This document shows, piece by piece, positions 29,216 through 37,451 of a stretch of 64,000 bases of DNA. The translations under genes and the position numbers were made by a program. This DNA comes from Pseudomonas guariconensis (GTDB taxonomy: Bacteria; Pseudomonadota; Gammaproteobacteria; Pseudomonadales; Pseudomonadaceae). Each line of letters opens with the position of its first letter. Within the stretch, counting starts at the first letter, position 1. The notes under the pieces are model-generated. The model was given only the letters and a program-made list of their open reading frames with translations, was not told the origin of the DNA and searched no databases. The DNA lies in NCBI RefSeq assembly GCF_015680235.1, contig NZ_JADLJL010000009.1, positions 1 through 64,000 of the forward strand, written 5' to 3'.

Positions 29216-29626
29216 GTTCTACCTCATGACTTGCGAAAAGCAGGTTAGTTATAGACCAGTGGAGCCGTAGACCGGCGTCCACTAGTGAAAATTCAACTGG
29301 CCGTGGGTTGGCCACTGCCCGGGCATCCATCTCCTGATGGGAAACTGCCGCCCTACAGGCCCTGCTCCTGGCAGCGCCTGAGAAATCATCGAGCCATCAG
29401 CCGGGAAAAAGCGCCGGCAATTACCTGCTGGCCATGCGCTATTGCAAGCCTAGCAAAGGGTTTGGAAGTGTGTGGACAGCTCATCGAACACCCTTCGGCG
29501 CGCATTCTAGCGCGCTCGTGGAAAAAGCAAAGCTCCCTGAACGCCTGGCAACCTGTAAGTTTTTTACGAATGTCACGAACGTGCCCGGTAAACCGTTTGC
29601 CCTACGCCAAACAGCGAATTCCAGGC
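29216..29626. other. Long upstream region of sutA without a gene
   Basis: About 410 bases lie between the sutA start and the amtB terminator. The base composition is more AT-rich than the surrounding genes, and no open frame with coding character was found on either strand. It must hold the sutA promoter and a possibly long leader. I could not identify a riboswitch or a small RNA by eye, but an unannotated small RNA is possible. Confidence 0.5.
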
Positions 29627-29650
29627 AAAAAAAAGCCCGGCGAACCGGGC
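29627..29650 (-). terminator. Intrinsic terminator of glnK-amtB
   Basis: The stem GCCCGG / CCGGGC with tetraloop TTCG (minus strand) is followed by eight T residues. It lies 20 bases past the amtB stop and is the clear end of the glnK-amtB transcript. Confidence 0.93.
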
Positions 29651-29669
29651 GATTTCTACTGCGTCGCAG

Positions 29670-31001
29670 CTAGAGGTTGTAGCCGCGTTCGTTGTGCTGG
29701 GCCAGGTCGAGGCCGACCGATTCTTCTTCGTCATTGACCCGCAGCCCCATCAGGCCATCGAGCACCTTGAGGATCACGTAGGTTGCGATAGCGGTGTAGA
29801 CCACGGTGAACAGCACACCCTTGGTCTGTACCCAGACCTGCGCGCCGATGTCCTCGACCGCACCAAACCCGCCCAGGGCCGGCGCTGCGAATACACCGGT
29901 GAGAATGGCTCCGACGATACCGCCGACACCATGCACGCCGAAGGCATCCAGGGAGTCGTCGTAGCCGAGCTTGCGCTTGAGGCTGGTGGCGCAGAAATAG
30001 CAGATCACGCCCGAGGCCAGGCCGATCACCAGCGCGCCCATCGGGCCGACGGTACCGGCAGCCGGAGTGATGGCCACAAGGCCCGCGACCACACCCGAGG
30101 CGATGCCCAGGGCGCTCGGTTTGCCGTGGCCGATCCACTCGGCGAACATCCAACCCAGTGCGGCAGCGGCGGTGGCGATCTGGGTGACCAGCATGGCCAT
30201 GCCGGCCGTGCCATTGGCGGCGGCGGCGGAACCTGCGTTGAAGCCGAACCAGCCGATCCACAGCATCGCTGCGCCCATCAAGGTATAGCCCAGGTTGTGC
30301 GGGGCCATCGGCGTGGTCGGGTAGCCCTTGCGCTTGCCCAGGACCAGGCAGCAGACCAGGCCCGCGATACCGGCGTTGATGTGCACCACGGTACCGCCAG
30401 CGAAGTCCAGCACGCCCCAGTCCCACATCAGTGCGCCGTCACCGCTCCAGACCATATGGGCGATTGGCGCATACACCAGGGTGAACCACACACCCATGAA
30501 CACCAGCATGGCGGAGAACTTCATGCGCTCGGCGAAGGCACCGACGATCAGGGCCGGGGTGATGATGGCGAAGGTCATCTGGAAGGTGATGAACACCGCT
30601 TCGGGGAACAGCGCGGCGGCGGAGGTCAGGCTCTGGGGCGTGACACCGCTGAGGAATGCCTTGGAAAAGCCGCCGACGAAGGAATTGAGGTTGACCACGC
30701 CCTTTTCCATACCGGTGGTATCGAATGCCAGGCTGTAGCCATAGATGACCCAGAGAATGCTCATCAGGCCGGTGATGGCGAAGCATTGCATCATCACCGA
30801 CAGCACGTTCTTCGAGCGCACCATGCCACCGTAGAACAATGCCAGGCCCGGAATGGTCATGAACAGCACCAGCGCCGTGGCGGTGAGCATCCAGGCGGTG
30901 TCACCGGAGTTCAGCGCCGGGGCAGCTTCCTCTGCCAGGGCCAGGCCTGGCATTACGAGGGACAATAGGGCTCCTAGCCCTGCGATCTTACGCAGAGTCA
31001 T
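29670..31001 (-). CDS. amtB: Ammonium transporter AmtB
   Basis: The 443-residue inner-membrane protein has a cleavable signal peptide (about 1-23, ending ALAEE) and eleven membrane segments of the Amt/Mep/Rh family. It takes up ammonium under nitrogen limitation and is blocked by GlnK through its T-loop. The start is ATG 31001 with GGAGAAAACA upstream; the frame to 31124 reads into glnK. It lies 43 bp after glnK, the usual glnK-amtB operon. Confidence 0.96.
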   Translation of the reverse strand: MTLRKIAGLGALLSLVMPGLALAEEAAPALNSGDTAWMLTATALVLFMTIPGLALFYGGMVRSKNVLSVMMQCFAITGLMSILWVIYGYSLAFDTTGMEKGVVNLNSFVGGFSKAFLSGVTPQSLTSAAALFPEAVFITFQMTFAIITPALIVGAFAERMKFSAMLVFMGVWFTLVYAPIAHMVWSGDGALMWDWGVLDFAGGTVVHINAGIAGLVCCLVLGKRKGYPTTPMAPHNLGYTLMGAAMLWIGWFGFNAGSAAAANGTAGMAMLVTQIATAAAALGWMFAEWIGHGKPSALGIASGVVAGLVAITPAAGTVGPMGALVIGLASGVICYFCATSLKRKLGYDDSLDAFGVHGVGGIVGAILTGVFAAPALGGFGAVEDIGAQVWVQTKGVLFTVVYTAIATYVILKVLDGLMGLRVNDEEESVGLDLAQHNERGYNL

Positions 31002-31044
31002 GTTGTTTTCTCCTGGGGCGTTGGGTTTGGTGAGGCGGTGTTGC

Positions 31045-31431
<387 letters not shown>

Positions 31432-31543
31432 TCAAGTCTAAGCGCAGCGCCTGGCTTTGTAACGCGTCGTCGGCGGCATCCAGCTGCGCATGCGCGCTGT
31501 CTGGTTTCAGGTACAGCATCAGTGCATGGCTCGCAGAGGTCTT

Positions 31544-31559
31544 AGCAGAAACCTTGCCA
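31544..31559 (-). promoter_or_regulatory. Sigma54 promoter of glnK-amtB
   Basis: On the minus strand TGGCAAGGTTTCTGCT matches the -24/-12 consensus TGGCAC-N5-TTGCA, with the invariant GG and GC 12 bases apart. It predicts a start near 31533 and a leader of about 150 nt before glnK. Nitrogen control of glnK by RpoN/NtrC is established in pseudomonads. Confidence 0.82.
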
Positions 31560-31632
31560 GTTCGTATAAATTCAATAAAAACAATGAGTTGTGTTAATCG
31601 CAGAAACTTGGCCAGTCGCCATCAAAGCCAAG

Positions 31633-31683
31633 GCGCACAATTACGGTGCATTCGGACGGGCCACATTGCGCAAAAAATGGGCA
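31633..31683. promoter_or_regulatory. Tandem NtrC enhancer sites
   Basis: Two sites match the NtrC dyad TGCACC-N5-GGTGCA. At 31633-31650 the minus strand reads TGCACCGTAATTGTGCGC; at 31667-31683 the plus strand reads TGCGCAAAAAATGGGCA. Their centres are about 33 bp (three helical turns) apart and about 108 and 142 bp upstream of the predicted glnK start, the same geometry as E. coli glnAp2. They also lie just upstream of divergent ubiK. Confidence 0.75.
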
Positions 31684-31748
31684 GCACGAGCCCCACCGAG
31701 GCGCGTGTTACACTGCCTTCCTTTCAATGATTCAGCGGACAGCCCAAC

Positions 31749-32012
31749 ATGCTCGCGCCAAAAGCCTTTCTCGACGCCCTGAGCGACCAGGCCTCTCGCC
31801 TGTTCAGCGGCGATACCGCCCAACCTCGCGCCGAACTGGAAAGCCAGTTCAAGGTCCTCATGCAAGGCGCCTTCAGCAAGCTGGACCTGGTCAGCCGGGA
31901 CGAATTCGACAGCCAGATGGTGGTCCTGGCCCGTACCCGCGCCCGTCTGGAAGCCCTTGAGAAACAGCTGGCCGAGCTGGAAGCCCGGATCGCGCCGCCA
32001 GCCCAGCAATGA
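31749..32012 (+). CDS. ubiK: UbiK, ubiquinone biosynthesis accessory factor
   Basis: The 87-residue protein has an amphipathic N-terminal part (APKAFLDALSDQASRLF) and a C-terminal coiled coil (RARLEALEKQLAELEARI), the layout of UbiK (YqiC/BMFP family). UbiK binds UbiJ and assists the hydroxylation steps of aerobic ubiquinone synthesis in the soluble Ubi complex. A -10-like TTACACT lies about 45 bases upstream. Confidence 0.88.
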   Translation: MLAPKAFLDALSDQASRLFSGDTAQPRAELESQFKVLMQGAFSKLDLVSRDEFDSQMVVLARTRARLEALEKQLAELEARIAPPAQQ

Positions 32013-32169
32013 CGACCGCTATTGCCCTTCTTCGCGGGTAAACCCGCGAAGGGCCTTGGCCCGGTTCGCTGTAAAACCCCGACGCACTCTTTCGCAACCG
32101 CCCCTTCCCTGGCGCTCTATGCTTGCCCAACCGCAGGAAGCGGTTCCCACAAGCGATCACGGAGTGTCC

Positions 32170-33657
32170 ATGTCCCTCGCCCTCGTCCATAGCCGCGCCC
32201 AGGTCGGTGTGCTGGCGCCTGCTGTCAGTGTCGAAACCCACCTGGCCAACGGCCTGCCTACCTTGACCCTGGTCGGGCTGCCCGAAGCCACGGTCAAGGA
32301 AAGCAAGGACCGGGTGCGCAGTGCCATCGTCAACTCCGGCCTGGACTACCCAGCCCGGCGCATCACCCAGAACCTCGCCCCCGCCGACCTGCCCAAGGAT
32401 GGCGGCCGTTATGACCTGGCCATCGCCCTGGGCATCCTGGCGGCCAACGGCCAGGTTCCGGTGGCGACGCTGGGTGAAATCGAATGCATCGGTGAACTGG
32501 CGTTGTCGGGCGGCCTACGGCCAGTGCAAGGCGTACTGCCTGCCGCGCTTGCCGCCCGAGAGGCCGGGCGGGCATTGGTAGTGCCCAAGGAAAATGCCGA
32601 GGAGGCCAGCCTGGCGAGCGGCCTGGCGGTGTATGCCGTGGGCCATCTTCTGGAGCTGGTCGCCCATCTCAATGGCCAGGTGCCGCTGGCGCCCTATGCC
32701 GCCAATGGTTTGTTGCTGCGCAGCCGGCCCTACCCTGACCTGAGCGAAGTGCAAGGCCAGGCGGCAGCCAAGCGTGCCCTGCTGGTGGCTGCCGCAGGTG
32801 CGCACAATTTGCTGTTCACCGGCCCGCCAGGTACAGGCAAGACGCTGCTGGCCAGCCGTTTGCCGGGGCTGCTCCCCCCGCTGGATGAACGCGAAGCCCT
32901 GGAAGTGGCGGCAATCCAGTCGGTCAGCGGCCACAAGCCACTGGACTGCTGGCCGCAGCGCCCGTTTCGCCATCCGCACCACTCGGCGTCCGGGCCGGCA
33001 TTGGTCGGCGGAGGCAGCAGGCCGCAACCGGGGGAGATCACCCTGGCGCACCATGGCGTGCTGTTTCTGGATGAGCTGCCGGAATTCGAGCGGCGCGTGC
33101 TGGAGGTGCTTCGCGAACCCTTGGAGTCTGGCGAGATCGTGGTGGCGCGGGCCAGAGATCGAGTGCGTTTCCCGGCGCGCTTTCAGTTGGTGGCGGCAAT
33201 GAACCCTTGCCCGTGTGGCTACCTGGGCGACCCTACCGGGCGCTGTCGCTGCAGCACCGAGCAGATCCAGCGCTATCGCAACAAGCTTTCCGGCCCCCTG
33301 CTCGACCGTATCGACCTGCACCTGACCGTGGCGCGGGAAAGCACGGTGCTGACCAACGAGCCCAGCGGCGATTCAAGCGCCAGCGTCGCCCGCCTGGTGG
33401 CAGAGGCGCGCGAGCTGCAGCAGCGCCGCCAAGGGTGCGCCAATGCCTTTCTCGACCTCAATGGCCTGCGCCGCCACTGCGTGCTGGCACCTGCCGACCA
33501 GGCCTGGCTGGAAAATGCCTGCGAGCGTTTGACCTTGTCGCTGCGGGCGGCCCATCGATTGCTCAAGGTGGCCCGCACGCTGGCCGATCTCGAACAGGTG
33601 GCGGACATTGGCCGGGCGCACCTGGCTGAAGCGCTGCAGTATCGGCCTGGCTCTTGA
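32170..33657 (+). CDS. comM: ComM/YifB family AAA+ helicase-like ATPase
   Basis: The 495-residue protein has an N-terminal Lon-protease-like S5 domain (about 1-190), a Mg-chelatase-type AAA+ core (Walker A GPPGTGKTLL near residue 222, sensor NPCPCGYLGDP) and a C-terminal domain with a Zn-finger-like cysteine set (NPCPCGYLGDPTGRCRC). In Vibrio ComM is a hexameric helicase that drives branch migration during natural transformation. The ATG at 32170 (MSLALVHSRAQVG) is the family start; the frame back to 31957 crosses the ubiK end. Confidence 0.93.
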   Translation: MSLALVHSRAQVGVLAPAVSVETHLANGLPTLTLVGLPEATVKESKDRVRSAIVNSGLDYPARRITQNLAPADLPKDGGRYDLAIALGILAANGQVPVATLGEIECIGELALSGGLRPVQGVLPAALAAREAGRALVVPKENAEEASLASGLAVYAVGHLLELVAHLNGQVPLAPYAANGLLLRSRPYPDLSEVQGQAAAKRALLVAAAGAHNLLFTGPPGTGKTLLASRLPGLLPPLDEREALEVAAIQSVSGHKPLDCWPQRPFRHPHHSASGPALVGGGSRPQPGEITLAHHGVLFLDELPEFERRVLEVLREPLESGEIVVARARDRVRFPARFQLVAAMNPCPCGYLGDPTGRCRCSTEQIQRYRNKLSGPLLDRIDLHLTVARESTVLTNEPSGDSSASVARLVAEARELQQRRQGCANAFLDLNGLRRHCVLAPADQAWLENACERLTLSLRAAHRLLKVARTLADLEQVADIGRAHLAEALQYRPGS

Positions 33658-34140
33658 TCGGCACGGTTCTGCGGTCAAGGACAAGCCACACCGCCCCAGC
33701 CCACAGAAGATCAGCACTGGCCGTTTGTGCTTTGCGCGACAGTGCAGCCCAAAGGGCTGGGTGACCTCCCGCAACAAGCGTACACAGGGCCTGTGGGAGC
33801 GGGCTTGCCCCGCGATTGGGCCGGGCCCGCTATCACCGCCGCCAAGCAAGGGCTTCGCCCTTGATCGCGGGACAAGCCCGCTCCCACAGGGTGTGGTTGG
33901 CGAAGTACCGGTGGGAGCCGGCTTGCCCACAACCATAGAATCTCCCACAGAGGTACATTGTTCTCTGCGCGACAGCGCAACCCGGAAGGGCTGGGTGATC
34001 TCCCACAGGGGTCGCAAAGGTATCGCCAACAGAACGATTCTTCCCGAAACAACCGGATTGTCCTGCCCACTCACCAAGACGAAAATGCTCGCCTCTGCTA
34101 ACCCTTGCGTAACCCTTACGCAGCTCAAGGAGCCCGAGCA
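33658..34140. repeat. Dense REP cluster with two copies of a second repeat
   Basis: This 480-bp gap holds no gene. It contains the two-hairpin repeat at 33727-33770 and 33960-34010, REPs at 33790-33822 and 33864-33890 in opposite orientations, and a partial REP at 33911-33930 (GTGGGAGCCGGCTTGCCCAC). AAGGGCTTCGCCCTT (33849-33863) adds a palindrome. The antiporter promoter must lie in about the last 100 bases. Confidence 0.85.
33960..34010 (+). repeat. Full-length copy of the REP-associated two-hairpin repeat
   Basis: The copy reads GTTCTCTGCGCGACAGCGCA, then ACCCGGAAGGGCTGGGTGA, then TCTCCCACAGG. TGCGC-GACA-GCGCA is one perfect hairpin and CCC-GGAA-GGG(CTGGGT) the next; the end CTCCCACAGG is shared with REPs. 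Related copies are at 33727-33770, 17974-18023 (inverted) and 3810-3843 (shortened). Confidence 0.75.
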
Positions 34141-35925
34141 ATGCCCCACGAAGGCAGCCTTCTACAAACCGCGGTGATCTTCCTGCTTGCCGCCGTACTT
34201 GCCGTCCCCCTGGCCAAGCGTCTGCAACTGGGTGCAGTGATCGGCTACCTGCTCGCTGGCGTGGCCATCGGCCCCCAGGCTCTGGGCCTGATTCGCGATA
34301 CCGAAAGCGTCGCGCACATTTCCGAGTTGGGCGTGGTATTGCTGCTGTTCATCATCGGCCTGGAGCTGTCGCCAAAACGCCTGTGGCTGATGCGCAAATC
34401 GGTGTTCGGTGTCGGCACCGCCCAGGTGTTGCTGACCGGCACCGCCATCGGCGCCATCGCCCTGTTCGGCTTCGGCCAGTCGCTGCCGGCAGCGGTCGTG
34501 CTCGGCCTGGGCCTGGCGTTGTCGTCCACCGCCCTGGGCTTGCAGAGCCTGGCTGAAACCAAGCAGCTCAATGCCCCGCACGGTCGTCTGGCGTTCGCCA
34601 TCCTGCTGATGCAGGACATCGCGGCGATCCCGCTCATCGCCCTCGTCCCCCTGCTGGCCGCCAGCGGCCCGGACACCAGCCAGGGCGATAGCCTGGAGCA
34701 TGGCCTGAAGGTGTTCGCCAGCATCGCCATCGTCATCGTCGGTGGCCGTTACCTGCTACGCCCGGTGTTCCGCACCGTAGCCCGCACAGGCATCCCTGAG
34801 GTTTCCACCGCCACCGCCCTGCTGGTAGTGATCGGCACCGCCTGGCTGATGGAGCAGGCGGGCATTTCCATGGCCCTGGGCGCCTTCCTTGCCGGCCTGC
34901 TGCTGGCGGACTCCGAATACCGCCACGAGCTGGAGTCGCAGATCGAGCCTTTCAAAGGGCTGCTGTTGGGGCTGTTCTTCATCAGCGTAGGCATGGGCGC
35001 CAACCTGAGCTTGCTGCTGGAGATGCCCTTCGTGCTGCTGGGCCTGACCCTGCTCCTGATCGCAGTGAAGTTGGCGCTGCTGATCGGCGTCGGCCGCGTC
35101 GCCGGCCTGAGCAGCACCAGCGCCCTGCGCCTGGGCATGGTGCTGGCAGCGGGGGGCGAGTTCGCCTTCGTGGTCTTCAAGCTAGGCAAGGACCAGGGCC
35201 TGTTCGACACCCAGACCTACGACCTGCTGCTGATGACCATCACCCTGTCGATGGCCATAACGCCCTTGCTGATGCTCGGTTGCGCCCGCGCCCTCAAGCG
35301 CCCGCACGCCACGCGTGAGGTGCCCGAGCAGTACAAGCAGATCCAGACCGACACGCCACGGGTGGTGATCGTCGGCATGGGCCGCATGGGTCAGATCGTT
35401 TCGCGCATCCTGCGTGCCCAGAAAATCCCTTTTATCGCCCTGGAAACGTCAGTGGACGCCATCGAGATGACCCGCATGTTCGAGCAGGCCCCGGTGTTCT
35501 ACGGCGACCCGCTGCGCCCTGAAGTGCTGCATGCGGCCAAGGTCGGCGAGGCGGAGTATTTCGTCATCACCACCGACGACCCTGAGGTCACCACCCGCAC
35601 GGCAGAACGGGTCAAGCGCTTGTACCCACACCTGAAAGTGCTGGCCCGCGCGCGTAACCGCCAGCATGTGCACAAGCTCGTGGACGCGGGTGCCGAGCCG
35701 ATCCGCGAGACGTTCTACTCCAGCCTGGAGATGAGCCGTCGGGCATTAGTGGGGCTGGGCTTGAGCGACGAGCAGGCGGCCGACCGGATCGAACGGTTTA
35801 CCCAGCACGACGAAGAAGTGCTAGTGGCCCAAGGGCAGGTACGCGATGACCGAGCCAAGGTGATGCAGACGGCCAAGGAGGCGCGGGTGGAGTTGGAGCG
35901 GTTGTTTGAGTCGGATGCCGATTGA
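34141..35925 (+). CDS. CPA2 family cation:proton antiporter (KefB/KefC-like)
   Basis: The 594-residue protein has a 12-13 helix Na+/H+-exchanger domain (about 1-380), a TrkA-N/RCK NAD-binding domain (about 404-520; VVIVGMGRMGQIVSR) and a short C-terminal extension. KefB/C proteins release potassium in exchange for protons and are gated by glutathione adducts; this family also includes glutathione-independent members. The ATG at 34141 has AAGGAGCCCGAGCA upstream. No kefF/kefG ancillary gene is adjacent, so glutathione control is uncertain. Confidence 0.9.
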   Translation: MPHEGSLLQTAVIFLLAAVLAVPLAKRLQLGAVIGYLLAGVAIGPQALGLIRDTESVAHISELGVVLLLFIIGLELSPKRLWLMRKSVFGVGTAQVLLTGTAIGAIALFGFGQSLPAAVVLGLGLALSSTALGLQSLAETKQLNAPHGRLAFAILLMQDIAAIPLIALVPLLAASGPDTSQGDSLEHGLKVFASIAIVIVGGRYLLRPVFRTVARTGIPEVSTATALLVVIGTAWLMEQAGISMALGAFLAGLLLADSEYRHELESQIEPFKGLLLGLFFISVGMGANLSLLLEMPFVLLGLTLLLIAVKLALLIGVGRVAGLSSTSALRLGMVLAAGGEFAFVVFKLGKDQGLFDTQTYDLLLMTITLSMAITPLLMLGCARALKRPHATREVPEQYKQIQTDTPRVVIVGMGRMGQIVSRILRAQKIPFIALETSVDAIEMTRMFEQAPVFYGDPLRPEVLHAAKVGEAEYFVITTDDPEVTTRTAERVKRLYPHLKVLARARNRQHVHKLVDAGAEPIRETFYSSLEMSRRALVGLGLSDEQAADRIERFTQHDEEVLVAQGQVRDDRAKVMQTAKEARVELERLFESDAD

Positions 35926-36440
35926 GGCCTTGTAGCGTATGCCTTGAGAGTTGTAGCGATTTCGAGGTCGAGCGCCGTGCGGGCGGCGCTCGATCTTATA
36001 AGCGCTACCTCCTTCAAGGTGGTCACCTGATTGCTGAACAAGCATCGCCACGGGGCGCTGCTCTACAAGCGATACACTTTTCTGCCGAGCAAAGAAAAGG
36101 GCCACTGTCACCAGTAGCCCTGTGTTCGTGCTTGATATTTCATATACACACCCTCAAGCCGGGGTGTGGAGGTCTCACCCGACGCTGATGATTCAGCCAT
36201 CGACGGGGTTCCTACGCCAGCTAAAGCCGCTGAATGGCAACTGGTTTCGCGCTCGTGTGAAACGCTAGCAGCTGCCCTGCTCAAGTCGTCCATCAAGGTT
36301 ACTTGATATGACTTACCCTGCAGTCAACGCGTTATAGCCGACCGCTCTGTTTATGACGGATTGTTTTGTACTATCTGTGCCGACCCTTTCGCGACCGCGA
36401 AGGGGCCAACCCAGGCAGCCAAGCATCCGGAGACCGATCA
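35926..36440. other. 515-bp intergenic region with hairpins
   Basis: A 10-bp perfect stem TCGAGCGCCG / CGGCGCTCGA (35968-35993) follows the antiporter gene and may end its transcript. A second hairpin on the minus strand (36095-36118) is followed by TTTTCTTT. Between 36108 and 36296 the minus strand is open for about 61 codons but lacks a good ribosome-binding site. The rest, including the LysR upstream region, shows nothing further. Confidence 0.5.
36092..36118 (-). terminator. Terminator-like hairpin on the minus strand
   Basis: On the minus strand AGGGCTACTG-GTGA-CAGTGGCCCT (one mismatch) is followed by TTTCTTTG. It would end a transcript coming from the 36120-36300 region, where no secure gene is known. 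Confidence 0.55.
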
Positions 36441-37352
36441 TTGGAAGACCTCAATTCCCTCTACTACTTCACCCAGGTAGTCGAGCACGGCGGCTTCGCC
36501 CCGGCGGGCCGGGCGCTGGACATTCCCAAGTCCAAGCTCAGCCGGCGCATCGCCGACCTGGAAGAGCGTCTGGGCGTGCGGCTGCTGCATCGCACCAGCC
36601 GCCACTGCTCGCTCACCGAGATCGGCCAGGCCTACTACAACCGTTGCCTGGCCATGCGCGTGGAGGCCGAAGGGGCGGCGGAGATCATCGAGCGCAACCG
36701 CAGCGAACCGCGCGGGCTGGTGCGCATCAGTTGCCCGACCACCCTGCTCAATTCCTGGGTCGGGCCGATGCTGACCCGCTACATGATCAAGTATCCGCAG
36801 GTGGAACTGTTCATCGAGAGCACCAATCGCCGTGTCGACCTATTGCACGAGGGCTTCGACATCGCCTTGCGGGTGCGCTTCCCGCCGCTGGAAAACACCG
36901 ACATGGTGATGAAGGTGCTGAGCAACAGCACCCAGTGCCTGGTCGGCCAACCGCAGTTCCTGGACGGGCTGCCCAAAGGCTTCGACCCACTGATGCTCGG
37001 CCAGCTGCCGAGCCTGCATTGGGGCAGCGCCCAGCGTGAATACCGCTGGGAGCTGTTCCACGGCGAGGACACTAGTCGCAGCCTCGTCATCCCCCATACG
37101 CCCCGCGTGGTCACCGACGACCTGTTCGCCCTGCGCCATTTCGTGGTGGCCGGGGTAGGTATCGCGCACTTGCCCCGGGTGGCGGTGCGCGACGATCTGG
37201 CCGCGGGCCGGTTGGTGGAGTTGGTCCCAGGTTGGCACCCGCGTTGCGGTATCGTGCATGCGATCTTCCCTTCGCGACGGGGGTTGCTGCCGTCGGTACG
37301 GGCGTTGATCGATCATTTGGCCGAGGAGTTCGCCATCAGCGACATGGCTTGA
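36441..37352 (+). CDS. LysR family transcriptional regulator
   Basis: The 303-residue protein has a winged helix-turn-helix (about 3-62; LNSLYYFTQVVEHGGFAPAGRAL) and a periplasmic-binding-protein-like effector domain (about 90-300). The start is taken as TTG 36441, eight bases after GGAG (36429-36432), giving the usual LysR N-terminus MEDLNSLYYF; an ATG at 36366 would add 25 residues unlike any LysR. The convergent amidohydrolase is the next gene. The target is unknown. Confidence 0.85.
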   Translation: MEDLNSLYYFTQVVEHGGFAPAGRALDIPKSKLSRRIADLEERLGVRLLHRTSRHCSLTEIGQAYYNRCLAMRVEAEGAAEIIERNRSEPRGLVRISCPTTLLNSWVGPMLTRYMIKYPQVELFIESTNRRVDLLHEGFDIALRVRFPPLENTDMVMKVLSNSTQCLVGQPQFLDGLPKGFDPLMLGQLPSLHWGSAQREYRWELFHGEDTSRSLVIPHTPRVVTDDLFALRHFVVAGVGIAHLPRVAVRDDLAAGRLVELVPGWHPRCGIVHAIFPSRRGLLPSVRALIDHLAEEFAISDMA

Positions 37353-37397
37353 TAGCGAGAGAGCGAAGCCGCCTCGGCCGGTGTGCGGTGTCGTCCT

Positions 37398-37438
37398 GGG
37401 GCTGCGTTGCAGCCCCTTCGCGGCGCCGCTCCTACGGA
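37398..37438. repeat. Hairpin plus REP after the LysR gene
   Basis: GGGGCTGCGTTGCAGCCCC (37398-37416) is a perfect hairpin, followed by the REP-like TTCGCGGCGCCGCTCCTACGG. It separates the convergent LysR and amidohydrolase genes and may serve as their common terminator. Confidence 0.7.
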
Positions 37439-37451
37439 GGAGTGTGCGCAC

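Noticed and set aside
33727..34010. CRISPR array
   Set aside because: The repeats alternate in orientation, differ in sequence and lack regular spacers; no cas gene is present.
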